Shown here piece after piece: positions 14,395-22,071 of a stretch of DNA of 25,196 nt. Both the position numbers and the translations under genes were made by a program. Under the pieces are notes generated by a model. That model did not search any database. It had not been told where the DNA came from and saw nothing but the letters and a program-made list of their open reading frames with translations. This stretch comes from Rhodobacteraceae bacterium UBA2553. GTDB taxonomy: Bacteria; Pseudomonadota; Alphaproteobacteria; Rhodobacterales; Rhodobacteraceae. The stretch spans positions 31,151 through 56,346 of the forward strand of contig DDMF01000022.1 of NCBI GenBank assembly GCA_002340515.1, in the 5' to 3' direction. Numbering within the stretch: position 1 is the first letter of the stretch; each line of letters starts with the position of its first letter.

Positions 14395-15780
14395 ATGGAC
14401 GGCGCTATGAAAGACAACGACATTTCGAAAGTGGTTGAAGCCGACAAAGCTCATGTCTGGCACCACCTGACCCAACATAAAGCTTTTGAAACCACCGACC
14501 CGCGCATCATTGTTGAAGGCAAAGGGATGCGCGTTTGGGATCAAAACGGTAAAGAGTTCCTTGATGCGGTTTCTGGCGGCGTCTGGACCGTAAACGTTGG
14601 CTACGGGCGTGTTGAAATCGCCGATGCCATTCGCGACCAATTGGTGAAACTGAACTATTTCGCTGGGTCCGCTGGTTCGATCCCCGGAGCACTCTTTTCT
14701 GAGCGCTTGATTTCCAAAATGCCGGGCATGAGCCGGGTATATTACACAAACTCAGGCTCAGAAGCGAACGAGAAAGCGTTTAAGATGGTGCGCCAAATCG
14801 CACACAAACGCTATGGCGGTAAGAAAACCAAAATCCTGTATCGTGACCGCGATTACCATGGCTCGACCCTTGCGACCATGTCAGCAGGCGGACAAGACGA
14901 GCGCAACGCCCAGTATGGTCCATTTGCACCTGATTTTATACGCGTGCCCCATTGCATGGAATACCGCGCACAATGGGATCTTTCGGGCGAAGAATACGGC
15001 CAACGTGCGGCTGATACGATCGAAGAAGTAATCTTGGCCGAAGGTGCAGACACCGTTGGCGCGCTCTGCCTTGAGCCGATCACGGCGGGCGGCGGCGTGA
15101 TCACCCCTCCCCCGGGTTACTGGGAGCGTGTGCAAGAGATCTGCACGAAATATGACATTCTCCTGCATATTGACGAAGTGGTCTGCGGCGTGGGCCGGAC
15201 GGGCACTTGGTTTGGTTATCAGCACTACGGGATCAAACCCGATTTTGTCACCATGGCAAAAGGTGTGGCCTCGGGTTATGCGGCGATTGCCTGCTGTGTG
15301 ACATCGGAAAAAGTCTTTGATCTTTTCAAAGACGATGCGAGCGATCCGATGGGATATTTCCGCGACATCTCAACCTTTGGCGGATGCACCGCGGGGCCAG
15401 CGGCCGCTTTGGTCAACATGCAGATCATCGAAGATGAGAACCTGTTGGAAAACTGTATCAATATGGGCGACCGCATGCTTGGCAACCTTGCGGAACTCAT
15501 GGAAAAACACAAAGTCATCGGCGATGTCCGTGGCAAGGGCCTGTTCCTTGGCGCTGAATTGGTTGCAGATCGTGGAACAAAAGAGCCTGTCAGCGAAAAA
15601 GACGTTGGTGCCGTCGTGGCTGCATGCGGCGCCCAAGGCGTGATCATTGGCGCAACAAACCGATCAGTTCCGGGCCTCAACAACACGCTGTGCTTCAGCC
15701 CCGCACTGATTGCCACCGCCGATGACATCGACAAAATCACCGATGCGGTCGATAACGCTTTGACCAAAGTGTTTGGCTGA
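14395..15780 (+). CDS. tpa: Taurine-pyruvate aminotransferase
   Basis: A 461-residue class III PLP aminotransferase that transfers the amino group of taurine to pyruvate, producing sulfoacetaldehyde and alanine. Landmarks: GGVWTVNVGYG near 61-71, the cofactor loop NSGSEANEKA at 119-128, YHGS at 154-157, Asp260 in LHIDEVVCGVGRTG, and the Schiff-base Lys289 in MAKGVASGYAA. The frame is open for 61 codons before ATG 14395, but a perfect AGGAGG site 5-6 bases upstream decides this start. Assignment to taurine, and not another omega-amine, rests on overall resemblance to Tpa and on linkage to tauR, xsc and pta. A strong terminator follows. Alanine dehydrogenase, which usually recycles the alanine to pyruvate, is not in the window. 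Confidence 0.93.
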   Translation: MDGAMKDNDISKVVEADKAHVWHHLTQHKAFETTDPRIIVEGKGMRVWDQNGKEFLDAVSGGVWTVNVGYGRVEIADAIRDQLVKLNYFAGSAGSIPGALFSERLISKMPGMSRVYYTNSGSEANEKAFKMVRQIAHKRYGGKKTKILYRDRDYHGSTLATMSAGGQDERNAQYGPFAPDFIRVPHCMEYRAQWDLSGEEYGQRAADTIEEVILAEGADTVGALCLEPITAGGGVITPPPGYWERVQEICTKYDILLHIDEVVCGVGRTGTWFGYQHYGIKPDFVTMAKGVASGYAAIACCVTSEKVFDLFKDDASDPMGYFRDISTFGGCTAGPAAALVNMQIIEDENLLENCINMGDRMLGNLAELMEKHKVIGDVRGKGLFLGAELVADRGTKEPVSEKDVGAVVAACGAQGVIIGATNRSVPGLNNTLCFSPALIATADDIDKITDAVDNALTKVFG

Positions 15781-15810
15781 TCCGCAAAATTGGACTGGTA
15801 AAAAATTATG

Positions 15811-15848
15811 AAGGCGGATCTTGCAAGAGGTCCGCCTTCTTTGTTTTC
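15811..15848 (+). terminator. Rho-independent terminator after tpa
   Basis: AAGGCGGA pairs perfectly with TCCGCCTT around a 12-base loop that can itself pair (TCTTG/CAAGA), followed by the T-rich run CTTTGTTTTC. It begins 30 bases past the tpa stop and 70 before the next gene's start, so tpa is probably monocistronic or only partly read through. Confidence 0.82.
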
Positions 15849-15880
15849 TCAAGACCCATATGATCTTGAAAGGAACACTA

Positions 15881-16477
15881 ATGTGGCCCGCACCCGTCAC
15901 CTTAACCGGTCAACACACGACCCTGTCGCCCTTGTCCCTAGACCACTTGCAAGATTTAAAACGGGCCACCGAAGATGGCGAATTGAGTAAAATTTGGTAC
16001 ACAGTCGTTCCCTCTGCCGACGGGATGAAAGCAGAAATCGAGCGTCGGCTTTCGTTGCAGGATGCTGGACAAATGCTCCCCTTCGCGGTCTGCACACCAA
16101 TCGGCCGGCCGGTTGGTATGACCACGTTCATGAACGTCGACGCGACAAACAGACGTGTCGAAATTGGCTCTACATGGTACGGAAAATCTGTACAGCGCAG
16201 CGGCTTGAATACTGATGCAAAACGCCTATTGCTCTCACATGCCTTCGACACGCTCAATTGCATCGCAGTGGAATTCCGAACCCACGTCATGAACCGCCAA
16301 AGCCGTGCGGCCATTGAACGCTTGGGCGCAAAACTGGATGGCGTATTGCGCAGCCATGTTCTTGGACTTAACGGCACGCTACGCGATACAGCAGTTTACT
16401 CCATCACCGCGGCAGAGTGGCCAACCGTGAACATGAACCTCGAAGGCGCATTGGCAAAGTGGCGCGAGGCACGATAA
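15881..16477 (+). CDS. GNAT-family N-acetyltransferase, RimJ/RimL-like
   Basis: A 198-residue acetyltransferase-fold protein. The opening VTLTGQHTTLSPLSLDHLQDL is the usual RimJ/RimL start; PVGMTTFMNVDATNRRVEIGSTWYG is the central beta-strand region; later AFDTLNCIAVEFRTHVMNRQSRAAIERLGAKLDGVLRSH covers the acetyl-CoA and acceptor-side helices with the typical N-x-x-S-x-x-A-x-x-x-L-G pattern. Such enzymes acetylate the alpha-amino group of proteins or of small amines. ATG 15881 has AAAGGA 7 bases upstream, which is why the longer readings were rejected. It sits between tpa and tauR on the same strand, after a terminator, so its promoter may lie within the 100-base gap. The acceptor is unknown; a link to taurine metabolism is only positional. 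Confidence 0.85.
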   Translation: MWPAPVTLTGQHTTLSPLSLDHLQDLKRATEDGELSKIWYTVVPSADGMKAEIERRLSLQDAGQMLPFAVCTPIGRPVGMTTFMNVDATNRRVEIGSTWYGKSVQRSGLNTDAKRLLLSHAFDTLNCIAVEFRTHVMNRQSRAAIERLGAKLDGVLRSHVLGLNGTLRDTAVYSITAAEWPTVNMNLEGALAKWREAR

Positions 16478-16560
16478 GTCCAGTTTGACCACAAAATCAG
16501 GCCAGAGGTCGCAAACGGATCAAAATCAATCATACCAGATTGATTTTAAATTAAGTCCAA
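16474..16560. promoter_or_regulatory. tauR upstream control region: two inverted-orientation TauR-like boxes and a 10-bp inverted repeat
   Basis: Read on the minus strand, 16474-16483 is CTGGACTTAT (overlapping the GNAT stop) and 16551-16560 is TTGGACTTAA, both close to the boxes upstream of tpa. Between them, AAAATCAATC (16522-16531) and GATTGATTTT (16538-16547) form a perfect inverted repeat with a 6-base loop, 27 bases before the tauR start. Together they suggest autoregulation of tauR, possibly with a second factor at the AT-rich repeat. Confidence 0.5.
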
Positions 16561-16574
16561 GATAGCTTGAATTC

Positions 16575-18044
16575 ATGGCCGTACCTGTCGAAACATTCTT
16601 TCTGGACCCTGACGCTCAGGGAACGCTTCAAGCGCAAATCCAACAGATGATCGCCGAGGCGATCCTGTCCGGGCGGTTACCTCGTGGAGAAAAACTCCCG
16701 TCCACCCGTGCTTTGGCAAAACATCTGGGCGTCAGCCGCATCACGGTGACCCTGTCCTACACGGAACTTCAGGCCAGTGACTACCTAACATCAAAAGGCA
16801 GGAGTGGCTTCTATGTATCTGAAAATGCACCGGAACCTCCTTCTTTCCAACCCCGCAGCCGGATGGAGGATAAAGTTGATTGGAACCGCGCAATCGGCAA
16901 TTCTTTCGGTGAAAGCAATACGCCACAGAAACCACAGAATTGGCGGCAGCACCGGTATCCGTTCACCTATGGTCAATCAGATGAAACCTTGTTTGACCAC
17001 AATTCCTGGCGTCTTTGCGCCCTAAAAGCGCTAGGGCAAAAGGACCATGATGCCATGGTTCGTGACTATTATGACCAGGACGATCCAGAGCTAGTCGAAT
17101 TCATCGCACGTCACATCTTACCTCGTCGCGGAATTCTCGCCCGACCAGAAGAGATCCTGATCACTTTAGGCGCGCAAAATGCGCTTTGGTTGTCGGCCCA
17201 GATTTTGCTGACCCAGCGCAGAACTGCCGCCATCGAGGATCCCTGCTATTACTCTCTGCGTGACATTCTCACCCAAAGTCGCTGCCATTTGGCCCATGTC
17301 CCCGTAGACAGCGAAGGTTTGCCGCCCGAGAATTTGCCCGATGGTACCGACGTAATTTTCACGACACCAAGCCACCAAAGCCCGACGACCGCGACCATGC
17401 CCCTGGAGCGACGCAAACGATTACTTGAACGCGCGCGGGAACTGGATGCGCTGGTGGTTGAGGATGATTACGACTTTGAAATGTCGTTTTTACAACCGCC
17501 CTCCCCCGCGCTGAAATCACTCGATAAAGAAGGACGGGTGATCTATGTCGGCAGCTTTTCAAAATCTCTGTTTCCCGGGCTTCGCCTTGGATATTTGGTG
17601 GGATCAGAACCCTTTATTCGCGAAGCCCGCGCGCTTCGTTCGACGGTCTTGCGCCACCCTCCTGGCCTCATTCAACGCAGCGTTGCTTATTTTTTATCGC
17701 TTGGTCACTACGACGCCCTGATCCGACGCATTGGAAATGCTTATGAAAAGCGGCGCAAAGTTATGGAAACAGCGATTGATGATTATGGTCTAACCATCTC
17801 TGGTCGTGGTGTTTTTGGCGGATCGGCCTTTTGGATGGAAGCCCCCGAAGCGATCGACACAACCGTGTTGGCAAACGCGCTGAAGGACCAAAGCGTCTTA
17901 ATTGAGCCTGGGAAACCCTTTTTCTCGGGGCAAAACCGACCTCAACACTTCTATCGCCTCGCGTATAGCTCTATCCCAGCAGATCGCATCCCGGAAGGAA
18001 TTTCACGTGTTGCGACGGGAATCCAAAAATATGGAAACTGGTAA
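16575..18044 (+). CDS. tauR: MocR-type (GntR/aminotransferase-like) taurine regulator
   Basis: A 489-residue MocR-subfamily regulator: an N-terminal GntR winged helix (LPRGEKLPSTRALAKHLGVSRITVTLSYTEL, residues 35-65), a linker, and a class I aminotransferase-like domain with the PLP-binding lysine Lys330 in YVGSFSKSLFPGLRLGYL, plus Asp298 in the VVEDDYDFE segment. TauR activates taurine genes in the presence of taurine and binds direct repeats; candidates lie upstream of tpa and xsc. The ATG at 16575 has only a weak ribosome site, so expression may be low. The order tpa-tauR-xsc matches Rhodobacter capsulatus except for the interposed GNAT gene. The aminotransferase domain is presumed to sense and not catalyse. 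Confidence 0.9.
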   Translation: MAVPVETFFLDPDAQGTLQAQIQQMIAEAILSGRLPRGEKLPSTRALAKHLGVSRITVTLSYTELQASDYLTSKGRSGFYVSENAPEPPSFQPRSRMEDKVDWNRAIGNSFGESNTPQKPQNWRQHRYPFTYGQSDETLFDHNSWRLCALKALGQKDHDAMVRDYYDQDDPELVEFIARHILPRRGILARPEEILITLGAQNALWLSAQILLTQRRTAAIEDPCYYSLRDILTQSRCHLAHVPVDSEGLPPENLPDGTDVIFTTPSHQSPTTATMPLERRKRLLERARELDALVVEDDYDFEMSFLQPPSPALKSLDKEGRVIYVGSFSKSLFPGLRLGYLVGSEPFIREARALRSTVLRHPPGLIQRSVAYFLSLGHYDALIRRIGNAYEKRRKVMETAIDDYGLTISGRGVFGGSAFWMEAPEAIDTTVLANALKDQSVLIEPGKPFFSGQNRPQHFYRLAYSSIPADRIPEGISRVATGIQKYGNW

Positions 18045-18070
18045 TATTTCGCCGACCGATCTGGCCCTAT
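18038..18070 (+). promoter_or_regulatory. Candidate TauR site upstream of xsc
   Basis: CTGGCCCTAT at 18061-18070 is identical to the second box upstream of tpa and lies 85 bases before the xsc start codon. A weaker CTGG-type half site (CTGGTAATAT) occurs at 18038-18047, a spacing of 23, overlapping the tauR stop codon. The distance to the start codon is nearly the same as at tpa, which supports a shared activator. Confidence 0.5.
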
Positions 18071-18155
18071 AGCAAAACCCCACAGAGGCCTAACATCTTC
18101 TCAACCACACACACCACACATAGCCCAAGCGCATGTGACAGAAGGATGCTGCATC

Positions 18156-19937
18156 ATGAAAATGACCACCGAAGAAGCCTTTGTAAAAGCACTGCAAATG
18201 CACGGGATTGAACATGCTTTTGGTATTATCGGCTCTGCGATGATGCCAATCTCGGATATTTTTCCCGATGCGGGCATTACGTTTTGGGATTGCGCCCACG
18301 AAGGCTCCGGCGGGATGATGGCGGACGGCTATACCCGCGCCACCGGTAAAATGTCGATGATGATTGCGCAAAATGGCCCCGGCATCACCAATTTCGTGAC
18401 CGCCGTCAAAACGGCGTATTGGAACCACACTCCAGTTCTGTTGGTAACCCCGCAAGCCGCCAACAAGACCATCGGTCAAGGTGGCTTTCAGGAAATGGAA
18501 CAGATGCGCATGTTTGCCGACTGCGTTTGCTACCAGGAAGAAGTCCGCGACCCAAGCCGTGTGGCCGAGGTTTTGAACCGGGTAATTATGAACGCCAAAC
18601 GGTCGTCCGCGCCGGCTCAACTGAACATTCCTCGCGATATGTTTACGCAAATCGTGGATATTGAATTGCCCGCAATCGTCGAATTCGAACGCCCCTCAGG
18701 CGGAGACGACGCTGTCGCCGAAGCGGCGGCTTTGCTCTCGAATGCCAAAAACCCTGTCATCTTGAACGGCGCTGGTGTTGTGCTGTCAAAAGGTGGGATT
18801 GAGGCCTCAAAACAGCTGGCGGAACGCCTGGATGCACCCGTGTGTGTTGGCTACCAGCACAACGACGCCTTCCCCGGTTCACACCCATTATTCGCAGGCC
18901 CCCTTGGCTATAACGGATCAAAAGCCGGGATGGAGCTGATCAAAGACGCAGATGTTGTGTTATGCCTTGGCACCCGTCTGAACCCATTTTCAACCCTGCC
19001 CGGATACGGCATGGAATACTGGCCGAATGACGCAAAGATCATTCAGGTTGATATCAACCCAGACCGAATTGGCCTGACCAAGACAGTATCTGTCGGCATC
19101 ATTGGCGATGCTGCGAAAGTGGCAAATGGCATTCTTGCTCAGCTGTCTGACACCGCAGGTGATGCTGGCCGCGACGAGCGCAAAGCCACAATCGCGCAGA
19201 AAAAATCTGCGTGGGCACAACAGCTTAGCTCGATGACCCATGAAGATGACGATCCGGGCACATCCTGGAACGAACGTGCGCGCAGCGACAAACCGGATTG
19301 GATGAGCCCACGTATGGCTTGGCGCGCCATTCAGTCGGCCCTGCCGAAAAACGCGATTATCTCATCAGATATCGGCAACAACTGCGCCATTGGCAACGCC
19401 TATCCCTCCTTTGATGAGGGTCGCAAATATCTGGCTCCGGGCCTGTTTGGCCCCTGCGGTTACGGTCTTCCGGCTGTAGCGGGTGCCAAGATTGGTTGCC
19501 CGGACGTCCCCGTTGTGGGGTTCTCGGGGGATGGTGCATTTGGTATTGCCGTCACCGAGTTGACAGCGATTGGCCGCAGCGAATGGCCCGCCTTGACCCA
19601 AATCGTCTTCCGCAACTACCAGTGGGGCGCCGAAAAGCGCAACTCGACCCTATGGTTTGACGACAACTTTGTTGGCACCGAGCTGGACACAAACGTGTCT
19701 TACGCCGGGATCGCAAATGCTTGTGGTCTGAAAGGCGTTGTTGCCCGCACCATGGACGAGCTGACCGATGCGCTGAACCAGGCCATCAAAGATCAGATGG
19801 AAAATGGCGTGACCACACTGATCGAAGCGATGATCAACCAAGAGCTTGGCGAGCCTTTCCGCCGGGACGCAATGAAAAAACCCGTGAAAGTCGCCGGGAT
19901 CAGCAAAGACGACATGCGTCCACAAACAGGCGTCTGA
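18156..19937 (+). CDS. xsc: Sulfoacetaldehyde acetyltransferase
   Basis: A 593-residue thiamine-diphosphate enzyme that cleaves sulfoacetaldehyde with phosphate to acetyl phosphate and sulfite. Domain order is typical: N-terminal PYR domain with catalytic Glu49 in CAHEGSGGMMADGY, a central domain, and a C-terminal PP domain with the cofactor-binding motif GDGAFG at 458-463 running to Asn487 in FRNYQWGAEKRN. The length and sequence are characteristic of Xsc and not of acetolactate synthase. ATG 18156 is preferred to an upstream GTG reading because AAGGA lies 9-10 bases before it. The gene follows tauR by 111 bases that include a candidate TauR box, and precedes pta by 111 bases. Sulfite export or oxidation genes are not in the window. 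Confidence 0.96.
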   Translation: MKMTTEEAFVKALQMHGIEHAFGIIGSAMMPISDIFPDAGITFWDCAHEGSGGMMADGYTRATGKMSMMIAQNGPGITNFVTAVKTAYWNHTPVLLVTPQAANKTIGQGGFQEMEQMRMFADCVCYQEEVRDPSRVAEVLNRVIMNAKRSSAPAQLNIPRDMFTQIVDIELPAIVEFERPSGGDDAVAEAAALLSNAKNPVILNGAGVVLSKGGIEASKQLAERLDAPVCVGYQHNDAFPGSHPLFAGPLGYNGSKAGMELIKDADVVLCLGTRLNPFSTLPGYGMEYWPNDAKIIQVDINPDRIGLTKTVSVGIIGDAAKVANGILAQLSDTAGDAGRDERKATIAQKKSAWAQQLSSMTHEDDDPGTSWNERARSDKPDWMSPRMAWRAIQSALPKNAIISSDIGNNCAIGNAYPSFDEGRKYLAPGLFGPCGYGLPAVAGAKIGCPDVPVVGFSGDGAFGIAVTELTAIGRSEWPALTQIVFRNYQWGAEKRNSTLWFDDNFVGTELDTNVSYAGIANACGLKGVVARTMDELTDALNQAIKDQMENGVTTLIEAMINQELGEPFRRDAMKKPVKVAGISKDDMRPQTGV

Positions 19938-19947
19938 TATTCTCCCC

Positions 19948-19977
19948 GGGGGTGCGTGGTGCAGATTGCGCGCCCCC
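19948..19977 (+). other. Hairpin between xsc and pta
   Basis: GGGGGTGCG pairs with CGCGCCCCC (9 bp, one G-T wobble) around a 12-base loop, 10 bases past the xsc stop. No T run follows, so it is more likely an mRNA-stabilising or attenuating hairpin that makes xsc product more abundant than Pta. Confidence 0.5.
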
Positions 19978-20048
19978 AACATGGTTCAGTTTTCTTTTCA
20001 TCGGCATCATTTAAAAGGTGCCTCAGTTGCCTTGCCAAAAGGGTCAGC

Positions 20049-21059
20049 ATGAAACCGTTAGAAACGCTTCTTCAAAATGCCGCCCGCTCAAAATTTCGAA
20101 TTGTCCTGTCCGAGGGCGCGGACCCCCGTGTGGTCGAGGCCGCACTTGACGCGCAAAAGGATGGGATCGCCAAGATGATCTTAGTTGGTTCCAAGGCCGC
20201 AATCACTGCGGAACTCGCGACCCAAAACGCGCCATCAGACCACGGAATTCGGATCGAAGATCCCAGTCAATCTGACCTGCTGCCCGAACTCGCCAATCTA
20301 TATTATAAACTGCGCTCGCATAAAGGTCTCAGCGCCGAAGATGCCTTAAAAGCAGCTCAAACTCCCCATATTTTCGCGGCTCTGTTGGTGAAATCTGGAC
20401 ATGCGGATGGCACTGTCGGCGGCGCAGTGGCCACCACCGCTGATATTGTGCGCGCCGCAATTCAAGTCATTGGTCCCGCCCCCGGCAGCACCCTGATTTC
20501 AAGCTTCTTTCTAATGTTATTTTGTGCCGCACATCACGAAAAAAAAGGCGCGCATGTCTTTGCTGATAGCGGTTTGGTGGTCGATCCTAACGCCGATGAA
20601 ATGGCGCAGATCGCGGTGTCTTCCGCCGCTTCATTTGAAACCTTGACCGGGCAAACCCCTCGGGTGGCCATGTTGTCTTTTTCGACCCACGGCAGCGCAA
20701 AACATGATTCAGTGTCGAAAGTGGTGATGGCCACGGAAAAGGCCCGCAATGCCAATCCAAGCCTGTTGATTGATGGTGAGTTACAGTTTGATGCCGCTTT
20801 TGATGCTGGCGTTGCCGAGAAAAAGGCCGGGCTTTCACTTTTAAAAGGCGAGGCAAATGTCTTCATTTTCCCCAACCTGGAAAGTGGCAATATCGCCTAT
20901 AAAATTGCGCAGCGGTTGGGGGGGGCCACGGCGATCGGACCCATTTTGCAGGGTTTGGATAAACCGGCAAATGACCTGTCGCGGGGATGCACATCTGAGG
21001 ATATTTTGCACATGATCGCGGTGACCGCAGCCCAAGCCAGCGCGCAATTGGCCCGTTAG
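20049..21059 (+). CDS. pta: Phosphate acetyltransferase (taurine pathway)
   Basis: A 336-residue single-domain phosphotransacetylase that converts acetyl phosphate from Xsc and CoA into acetyl-CoA. Family motifs: RIVLSEGADPRVVEAAL near the start, GHADGTVGGAVATTAD, VFADSGLVVDPNADEMAQIA, MLSFSTHGSAKHDSVSKV, ANVFIFPNLESGNIAYKIAQRLGG and GLDKPANDLSRGC. The length matches short-form Pta enzymes. ATG 20049 has AAAAGGGT upstream; a GTG reading from 19956 begins inside the intergenic hairpin and is rejected. It is the last gene of the xsc operon. Its TAG stop is at the very edge of palindromic repeat copy 2. Confidence 0.92.
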   Translation: MKPLETLLQNAARSKFRIVLSEGADPRVVEAALDAQKDGIAKMILVGSKAAITAELATQNAPSDHGIRIEDPSQSDLLPELANLYYKLRSHKGLSAEDALKAAQTPHIFAALLVKSGHADGTVGGAVATTADIVRAAIQVIGPAPGSTLISSFFLMLFCAAHHEKKGAHVFADSGLVVDPNADEMAQIAVSSAASFETLTGQTPRVAMLSFSTHGSAKHDSVSKVVMATEKARNANPSLLIDGELQFDAAFDAGVAEKKAGLSLLKGEANVFIFPNLESGNIAYKIAQRLGGATAIGPILQGLDKPANDLSRGCTSEDILHMIAVTAAQASAQLAR

Positions 21060-21161
21060 AGCGTTTCCAGTTCACATTGTATCGCTTGTTCGCTGCCTTT
21101 CGCTTCGCTCAAACGCAAAAAACGATGACAGATGCTTCAATGAAAACTGGAAACGCTTTAG
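21055..21161. repeat. 107-bp palindromic repeat, copy 2
   Basis: Second copy of the element at 10023-10130, in the same orientation, with one base changed and one base missing. Terminal inverted repeats AGCGTTTCCAGTT and AACTGGAAACGCT match perfectly here over 13 bp. It fills exactly the gap between the two convergent pta-like genes; its left end includes the TAG stop of pta and its right end the TAA stop of the opposite gene. It could serve as a bidirectional terminator. Confidence 0.9.
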
Positions 21162-22033
21162 CGCCCGACCTCCGCCGTCTGCGCCAAAGCAATAGAAATC
21201 ACTGTCGCAGCAACAATGTTCTCAACGTTTGCGCCACGGCTTAGGTCGCAAACAGGCTTTTTAAACCCCTGCAAAAAGGGACCGATAGCTTGTGCCCCAG
21301 CCAACTCTTGCAGCAATTTGTATGCGATATTGCCTGAGTTCAAATCAGGGAATATCAACGTATTGGCAACGCCTGCGCCGCTGGCCCCTTTCTTGGCCGC
21401 AATCGCAGGGTTTAATGCGGCGTCGGCCTGAATTGGCCCCAAAAAACCTGTCAGTTCTGCCGCTGCACGGACCTTTTCAACGCACGGGCCAACGCCAGAA
21501 CTGCCGGTTGAAAAGGACAAGAGCGCCACATCAGCGCGGCCCAACAAAAGGCGCGCCGAGTGGGCAGACATGCGCGCAATATCTGCCAGCTCATCACTAT
21601 TGGGATCACGATGGACAGCGCAATCAGCCAGAACCAGCGCACGCCCATCTGGCATCTGCATCAGGAAAAAGGACGAAGGGGTGTGTATGCCATCCGCAAA
21701 CCCTACCGCAAGGCTCGCCGCCTCGATCACACGTCGCGTTGGCGCATTTGCCCCTGCAACCATGACATCCGCCTCACCGCAAGCCAGCATCGCAGCCGCC
21801 CGGATCAAAGGGCGTTCCAGCATGCGTTCAGCGATGGCGCGCTTCATCGGACGTTGGGCGAGAAGTGCTTCAAGTTGGCGTTCTGACGGAGGGGAAAGTC
21901 CGATGGGTTCCGCAAGCCCTTCACGGGCAAGCTGATCTGCGGCCTGCGCAACTCGGGTATCTTCAAATTCCGGAAACACCACGCGACGGGGTCGCATGGC
22001 GGCAATTTCGGTCGCCTTTTCAAGCGTATTCAT
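21158..22033 (-). CDS. Second phosphate acetyl/acyltransferase-like protein
   Basis: A 291-residue protein of the phosphate acetyl/butyryl transferase family, clearly homologous to but divergent from the taurine-pathway Pta on the opposite strand. Shared motifs: RRVVFPEFEDTRVAQAA, FFLMQMPDGRALVLADCAVHRDPNSDELADIA, LLSFSTGSSGVGPCVEKV, PIQADAAL, IFPDLNSGNIAYKLLQEL and GFKKPVCDLSRGANVENIV. It is about 45 residues shorter than its neighbour, mostly before the conserved ADVMVAGA segment, yet no frameshift or stop is evident. It starts 38 bases after the puuD stop on the same strand and may be cotranscribed with the urate hydroxylase. The acyl group used is unknown. Confidence 0.82.
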   Translation of the reverse strand: MNTLEKATEIAAMRPRRVVFPEFEDTRVAQAADQLAREGLAEPIGLSPPSERQLEALLAQRPMKRAIAERMLERPLIRAAAMLACGEADVMVAGANAPTRRVIEAASLAVGFADGIHTPSSFFLMQMPDGRALVLADCAVHRDPNSDELADIARMSAHSARLLLGRADVALLSFSTGSSGVGPCVEKVRAAAELTGFLGPIQADAALNPAIAAKKGASGAGVANTLIFPDLNSGNIAYKLLQELAGAQAIGPFLQGFKKPVCDLSRGANVENIVAATVISIALAQTAEVGR

Positions 22034-22071
22034 CCATCACCCTCGGTTCAGACCACCAAGGATTGCAGGTG

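Noticed and set aside
21158..22033. Second pta-like gene as a truncated pseudogene
   Set aside because: Although short, all conserved motifs are present in one frame without internal stops, so a divergent functional paralogue is the simpler reading.
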